Below, piece by piece: positions 61,001 through 64,000 of a stretch of 64,000 bases of DNA. Position 1 is the stretch's first letter. Every line of letters begins with the position of its first letter. The position numbers and the translations under genes are program-made. Location: contig NZ_VZPV01000001.1 in NCBI RefSeq assembly GCF_008801405.1, positions 930,001 to 994,000 on the forward strand. Direction: 5' to 3'. Below the pieces are notes generated by a model that saw only the letters and a program-made list of their open reading frames with translations, was not told where the DNA came from and did not search any database. The DNA is from Ralstonia insidiosa (lineage in GTDB: Bacteria; Pseudomonadota; Gammaproteobacteria; Burkholderiales; Burkholderiaceae).

Positions 61001-62055
61001 AGGCGCAGCGCTTGGGTCACGACATCCTGAAGAAGTTCGCCAAGAAGCAGACCGCGCATCCGCCCGCCACGGTGGGTAAGCCGCCGGTGCGCGAGCAGGT
61101 GATCCACTTCATCAACAAGAAGATGCCGGGCAACCTGCCCAAGAAGACGGCGCGCGCGCTGCTGGATATCGAGGACAACGAGATCGTCCCGATCATCCGC
61201 AACCCGAAGGCGACCACGCCCGACAGCGAGGCGGTGTTCTACTTCCCGGGCTGCGGCTCGGAGCGGCTGTTCTCGCAGGTGGGGCTGGCCACGCAGGCGA
61301 TGCTGTGGCACGCCGGCGTGCAGACCGTGCTGCCGCCGGGCTACCTGTGCTGCGGTTATCCCCAGCGTGGCTCGGGCCAGTACGACAAGGCCGAGAAGAT
61401 CGTCACCGACAACCGCGTGCTGTTCCACCGCGTGGCCAACACGCTCAACTACCTCGACATCAAGACGGTGGTGGTGAGCTGCGGCACATGCTACGACCAG
61501 CTTGCCGGCTATGAATTCGACAAGATCTTCCCGGGCTGCCGCATCATCGACATCCACGAATTCCTGCTGGAAAAGGGCGTGAAGATCGACGGCGTGCAGG
61601 GTACGCGCTACATGTACCACGACCCCTGCCACACCCCGATCAAGACCATGGACCCGACCAAGCTGGTCAACCAGCTCATGGGTGGCAACCTGGGTGCTGA
61701 CGGCCAGACCCGCGCAATCGAGAAGAACGATCGCTGCTGCGGTGAATCAGGCACGCTGGCGGTCTCGCGCCCGGACATCTCCACGCAGGTCCGCTTCCGC
61801 AAGGAAGAGGAGATGAAGAAGGGCGCCGACAAGCTGCGTGCCGATGGCCAGAGCGGCCAGGCATTCGACGGCGACGTGAAGATCCTCACGAGCTGCCCGG
61901 CCTGCCTGCAAGGCCTGTCGCGCTACACCGAAGATGTCTCGGTGCAGGCTGACTACATCGTGGTCGAGATGGCGCGTCACGTGCTGGGCGAGAGCTGGCT
62001 GCAGGACTACGTCGCTCAGGCCAACGCCGGCGGCATCGAACGGGTGCTGGTGTGA
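58030..62055 (+). CDS. DUF3683 + FAD-linked oxidase + Fe-S + CCG-domain oxidoreductase
   Basis: 1341 aa from ATG 58030. N-terminal DUF3683 (~15-130), FAD-binding type 4 domain (~195-370, IIPRGGGTGYTGGAVPL), FAD-oxidase C-terminal domain with HMHAGDGNVHTNLPVN and SGEHGIGITK, then two 4Fe-4S motifs (CLRCGKCKPVC, CTVCHKCVTPCP) near residues 862-930. Two CCG domains follow (YFPGCGSERL with CCGYPQRGSG; YHDPCHTP with CCGESGTL). The set-up resembles GlcDEF or D-lactate dehydrogenases combined in one polypeptide: oxidation of a 2-hydroxyacid with electrons passed to quinone. Substrate unknown. Shares 4 bp with the HIT gene downstream. Confidence 0.92.
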   Translation: MNAPLLIDAKLAAHDAAPRLREIPYNYTSFSDREIVIRLLGESAWQILHELRAERRTGRSARMLYEVLGDIWVVRRNPYLQDDLLETPKRRQMLIDALNHRLAEIEKRRVADHDSHHDPEGDVRASKVEQLVVHARRAVKAFQEEFAQVYDLRRRAQKVLGRVTAKDNIKFDGLSRVSHVTDATDWRVEYPFVVLTPDTEEEIAGIVKGCFELGLTIIPRGGGTGYTGGAVPLTPFSAVINTEKLERLDAVEQTDLPGVDHPVATIYSGAGVVTRRVAEAAEKAGLVFAVDPTSIDASCIGGNVAMNAGGKKAVLWGTALDNLAWWRMVDPDGNWLEVQRLNHNLGKIHDAPLVTFELKWFDGNAPVGSKLLRTETLTIEGRKFRKEGLGKDVTDKFLAGLPGVQKEGCDGIITSARWILHRMPKSIRTVCLEFFGQARDAIPSIVEIKDYLDAETKKPGGAILAGLEHLDERYLRAVGYATKSKRNAFPKMVLIGDIVGDEDDAVARATSEVIRLANGKSGEGFVAVSPEARKKFWLDRSRTAAIAKHTNAFKINEDVVIPLNRMGEYTDGIERINIELSIKNKLKLADALQDFFARNDLPLGRTDDANEIPSAELLEDRVQQAQQLVRSTRARWQYLLDHLDTPVNTARASLIGVGLGYLAQTIDDRLVNQPDANLFHLLQDRTIRVSWKAEIRAELRKIFNGGEFKLILDEAQAIHKKVLRGRVFVALHMHAGDGNVHTNLPVNSDDYDMLQDAHKAVARIMTLARSLDGVISGEHGIGITKLEFLTDDEIADFAAYKRRVDPNGRFNKGKLLRDVNDPQGLAADLRNAYTPSFGLMGHESIIMQQSDIGAISESIKDCLRCGKCKPVCATHVPRANLLYSPRNKILATSLLIEAFLYEEQTRRGVSVKHWEEFADVGDHCTVCHKCVTPCPVKIDFGDVSMNMRNLLRKMGQKKFNPGTAASMLFLNATNPETINLTRKVMIDWGFKAQRLGHDILKKFAKKQTAHPPATVGKPPVREQVIHFINKKMPGNLPKKTARALLDIEDNEIVPIIRNPKATTPDSEAVFYFPGCGSERLFSQVGLATQAMLWHAGVQTVLPPGYLCCGYPQRGSGQYDKAEKIVTDNRVLFHRVANTLNYLDIKTVVVSCGTCYDQLAGYEFDKIFPGCRIIDIHEFLLEKGVKIDGVQGTRYMYHDPCHTPIKTMDPTKLVNQLMGGNLGADGQTRAIEKNDRCCGESGTLAVSRPDISTQVRFRKEEEMKKGADKLRADGQSGQAFDGDVKILTSCPACLQGLSRYTEDVSVQADYIVVEMARHVLGESWLQDYVAQANAGGIERVLV

Positions 62056-62495
62056 CGACGGGCGAGCGGTCACCGGGCTGCGCGCTGTGTGAGACCGACG
62101 GTGGTGAGCCTGTCTGGCGCAATGCCCGGGCGCGCGTCGTGCTGGTCGAGCACGCGCGCTTCCCAGGGTTCTGCCGCGTGATCTGGAACGACCATGTGGC
62201 AGAGCAGACCGACCTGTCGGACGCTGATCGCCACTGGTTGATGGAAGTGGTCACGCGTGTAGAGCGTGTGCTGCGCGCCGAACTGGCGCCGGACAAGATC
62301 AACCTCGCCAGCTTCGGCAACTTCGTGCCGCATCTGCACTGGCACGTCATTCCGCGCTACCGGTGGGACACGCATTTCCCCGAAGCCGTGTGGGGTCCCG
62401 CCCAGCGTGAGCCGGATGCCGAGCGCATGGCTGAGGTGACGGCCAAACTGGCGGCGCTATCCTACGCACTGCAATCGGCGCTCGCCGACGTTTGA
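62052..62495 (+). CDS. HIT-family protein
   Basis: 147 aa with a GTG start overlapping the previous stop (GTGA). The histidine triad reads PHLHWHVIPR. N-terminal CALCETDGG suggests a small metal-binding pair. HIT proteins hydrolyse nucleotide-phosphoramidate bonds. Coupled to the oxidoreductase gene. Confidence 0.92.
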   Translation: MTTGERSPGCALCETDGGEPVWRNARARVVLVEHARFPGFCRVIWNDHVAEQTDLSDADRHWLMEVVTRVERVLRAELAPDKINLASFGNFVPHLHWHVIPRYRWDTHFPEAVWGPAQREPDAERMAEVTAKLAALSYALQSALADV

Positions 62496-62598
62496 GTCGT
62501 CGGCGCCAACCGCTTGTAACGCATCGGCACGCCCTGCGCGGAACCCCCGTGGCGCGTCGTCCGTCTCATTCTCTTTCTGCTGCGTCAAAGCCATCGCC

Positions 62599-64000
62599 AT
62601 GACGACACCGCGCACTGCCGCCACGCCTGATTCCCACAAAGACTCCATTGCCGAGCTGAATGTTCACCACGGCCGGCTGAATCTGTCCGAGACGTGGCAA
62701 CTCATCAAGCCATTCTGGGTGTCCGAGGTCCGCTACAAGGCCTGGGGGCTCTTGGCGCTGGTCGTGGCGCTCAGCCTGTTCGTGGTCTACATGAACGTGC
62801 TGTACACCGACTGGAACCGGCTCTTCTATAACGCGCTGGAACAGAAGGACAAGACCGAGTTCTGGCACCAGCTCGGGCGTTTTTCGTGGATTGCTGCGCT
62901 GATCATCATCGCGTCCGTGCTGCGGCAGTACTACACGATGATGCTGCGCATGCGCTGGCGGACATGGATCACCGGCAGTTTCGTCGACAGTTGGCTCGGC
63001 AAGCAGGCGTTCTACCGCCTGGAGCAGACGCACACCGCCGACAACCCCGACCAGCGGATTGCCGACGACCTGCGCAATTTCACTGATGCCACGCTTACGC
63101 TGGCGCTGGGTTTTCTCAATGCGGCGGTCACGCTGGTGTCGTTCTTCGGGATTCTGTGGGCGGTGTCGGGGCCGCTGGCGTTTGCGCTGGGCGGGCATGA
63201 CTTCATCATCCCCGGATACATGGTGTGGTTCGCGCTGCTGTACTCGGTGCTGGGCTCGGTCATCATCCACTTCGTCGGGAGGCCGCTGATCGGGCTGTCG
63301 TTCCAGCAGGAGCGCTACGAAGCGTATTTCCGTTTCCTGCTCGTGCGCGTGCGCGAGAACAGCGAAAGCATCGCCCTGTACCGTGGCGAGCCTACCGAAA
63401 AGGCGATCCTGCGCGGCCGCTTCGAGCGCATCCGTGCCAACTGGGATCAGCTGATGGACTACACGCGGCGCCTGAATTTCGCCAGCTCCGGCTATGGGCA
63501 GTTCGCCATCATCTTTCCGTTCCTGGTTTCTGCGCCGCGTTACTTCGGCGGCACGCTCACGCTGGGCGGCATGATGCAGGTGGCAACCGCGTTCGGGCAG
63601 GTGCAGGGTGCGATGTCGTGGTTCGTCGACAACTACAGCACGCTGGTGAGCTGGAAGGCCTCCACCAACCGTCTGATCGAATTCCAGCGTGCCATGCGCG
63701 CCGCCGAGCGCGAAGAAGAACACCGCGCGGGCATCCAGGACATCGAAGTCGAGACCGCCGCCGTGCCTGCCATCGAGGCACGCGGTCTGGCGCTGAATCT
63801 GCCCAACCACACGCCTGAAGACATGTTGGTCGAACCCTTCGATATGACGCTCGTGCGCGGTGAGCGCGTGCTCGTCAACGGTCCGTCGGGTTGCGGCAAG
63901 AGCACACTGGTGCGCGCCGTGGCCGGCATCTGGCCGTACGGCAATGGCCAGATCAAGATCCCGGAAGACGCAAGCGTGCTGTTCCTCCCGCAGCGCAGTT
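62599..64000 (+). CDS. SbmA/BacA-type ABC transporter (3' end outside window)
   Basis: About 467 residues present. A transmembrane domain of the ABC_membrane_2 type (IKPFWVSEVRYKAWGLLALV, then MRWRTWITGSFVDSWLGKQAFYRL, DNPDQRIADDLRNFTD) is followed by the start of an ATPase domain with Walker A NGPSGCGKST near residue 430. Related proteins (SbmA, BacA, YddA) import peptides or export lipids/vitamin B12 across the inner membrane. The open frame continues past the window edge, so the signature and Walker B are not visible. Confidence 0.9.
   Translation, partial: MTTPRTAATPDSHKDSIAELNVHHGRLNLSETWQLIKPFWVSEVRYKAWGLLALVVALSLFVVYMNVLYTDWNRLFYNALEQKDKTEFWHQLGRFSWIAALIIIASVLRQYYTMMLRMRWRTWITGSFVDSWLGKQAFYRLEQTHTADNPDQRIADDLRNFTDATLTLALGFLNAAVTLVSFFGILWAVSGPLAFALGGHDFIIPGYMVWFALLYSVLGSVIIHFVGRPLIGLSFQQERYEAYFRFLLVRVRENSESIALYRGEPTEKAILRGRFERIRANWDQLMDYTRRLNFASSGYGQFAIIFPFLVSAPRYFGGTLTLGGMMQVATAFGQVQGAMSWFVDNYSTLVSWKASTNRLIEFQRAMRAAEREEEHRAGIQDIEVETAAVPAIEARGLALNLPNHTPEDMLVEPFDMTLVRGERVLVNGPSGCGKSTLVRAVAGIWPYGNGQIKIPEDASVLFLPQRS

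Noticed and set aside
57943..61632. 1229-codon open frame on the minus strand
   Set aside because: Antisense to the FAD/Fe-S oxidoreductase, which has clear domains. The minus frame is open only because of high GC3; its translation is low-complexity Val/His/Arg-rich with no family resemblance.

Overview
The window looks like a chromosomal segment of a beta-proteobacterium of the family Burkholderiaceae, most likely a Ralstonia. Supporting this are the GC-rich codon use, the gene content (uvrA, ssb with a DDDIPF tail, ilvA-queF, aidA/pixA paralogues, a 1341-aa DUF3683-type FAD/Fe-S oxidoreductase) and generally dense gene packing. No database search was run, so the genus is an inference.

Layout. 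1-4300 is backbone: uvrA (cut by the left edge), a divergent MFS transporter, and ssb. 4203-21200 is a ~17-kb mobile island inserted at the 3' end and terminator of ssb. It is bounded by an imperfect 94-bp direct repeat in which each copy forms a terminator hairpin. Its left end carries a four-gene recombination operon (three tyrosine recombinases plus a small coiled-coil protein), the arrangement of the GInt type of genomic island (ginABCD). The cargo is almost entirely anti-phage-like. It holds a short prokaryotic Argonaute (MID-PIWI, no catalytic first Asp) coupled by a 4-bp overlap to a partner with an N-terminal SMEK-like nuclease-type domain and an APAZ-like C-terminal half. It also holds a DUF4365-like protein, a 1348-aa XRE/PD-(D/E)XK/P-loop (STAND-like) protein with a perfect 17-bp palindrome in its promoter, a truncated DUF4365 gene, a DUF4297 (Cap4-like) nuclease domain fused to a membrane helix and pentapeptide repeats, and an IS66 transposase remnant. 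The island is visibly more AT-rich than the flanks, most of all at 18985-20730.

21200-35100: a small secreted protein and an OmpA-domain protein are followed by a ten-gene, mostly overlapping minus-strand operon with a divergent acyl carrier protein and glycosyltransferase. The operon encodes two ketosynthases, two dehydratase domains, an AMP ligase, an LpxL-like acyltransferase, a LolA-like carrier, an MMPL exporter and a COG4648 protein. This matches the aryl-polyene (APE) type of lipid-polyene biosynthesis and export, but without a ketoreductase, thioesterase or methyltransferase in the window and with a polysaccharide deacetylase inserted.

35100-45200: lipoproteins (Sel1-type and CsgG-like), a sulfur-related set (TsdA-like dihaem cytochrome plus paired YeeE/YedE half-transporters), DUF2855 with a divergent TetR regulator, an HSL-type hydrolase, a secreted HExxH protein, gluconokinase and an acyl-CoA synthetase.

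45800-50450: a probable functional-amyloid (Fap-like) secretion locus. It has a Gly-rich exported protein, two small exported proteins that each carry a GG processing-like motif and share VIQNS repeats, a C39-type cysteine peptidase, and a convergent coiled-coil/beta-barrel outer membrane protein.

50600-64000: queF and ilvA, two AidA/PixA family proteins, a KirBac-like K+ channel, an SpmA/B-like membrane protein, a YqaA/DedA-type protein, the large FAD/Fe-S oxidoreductase with a HIT protein, and an SbmA/BacA-like ABC transporter cut by the right edge.

The observation most worth pursuing is the SMEK-APAZ/short-pAgo pair carried inside a GInt-type island.
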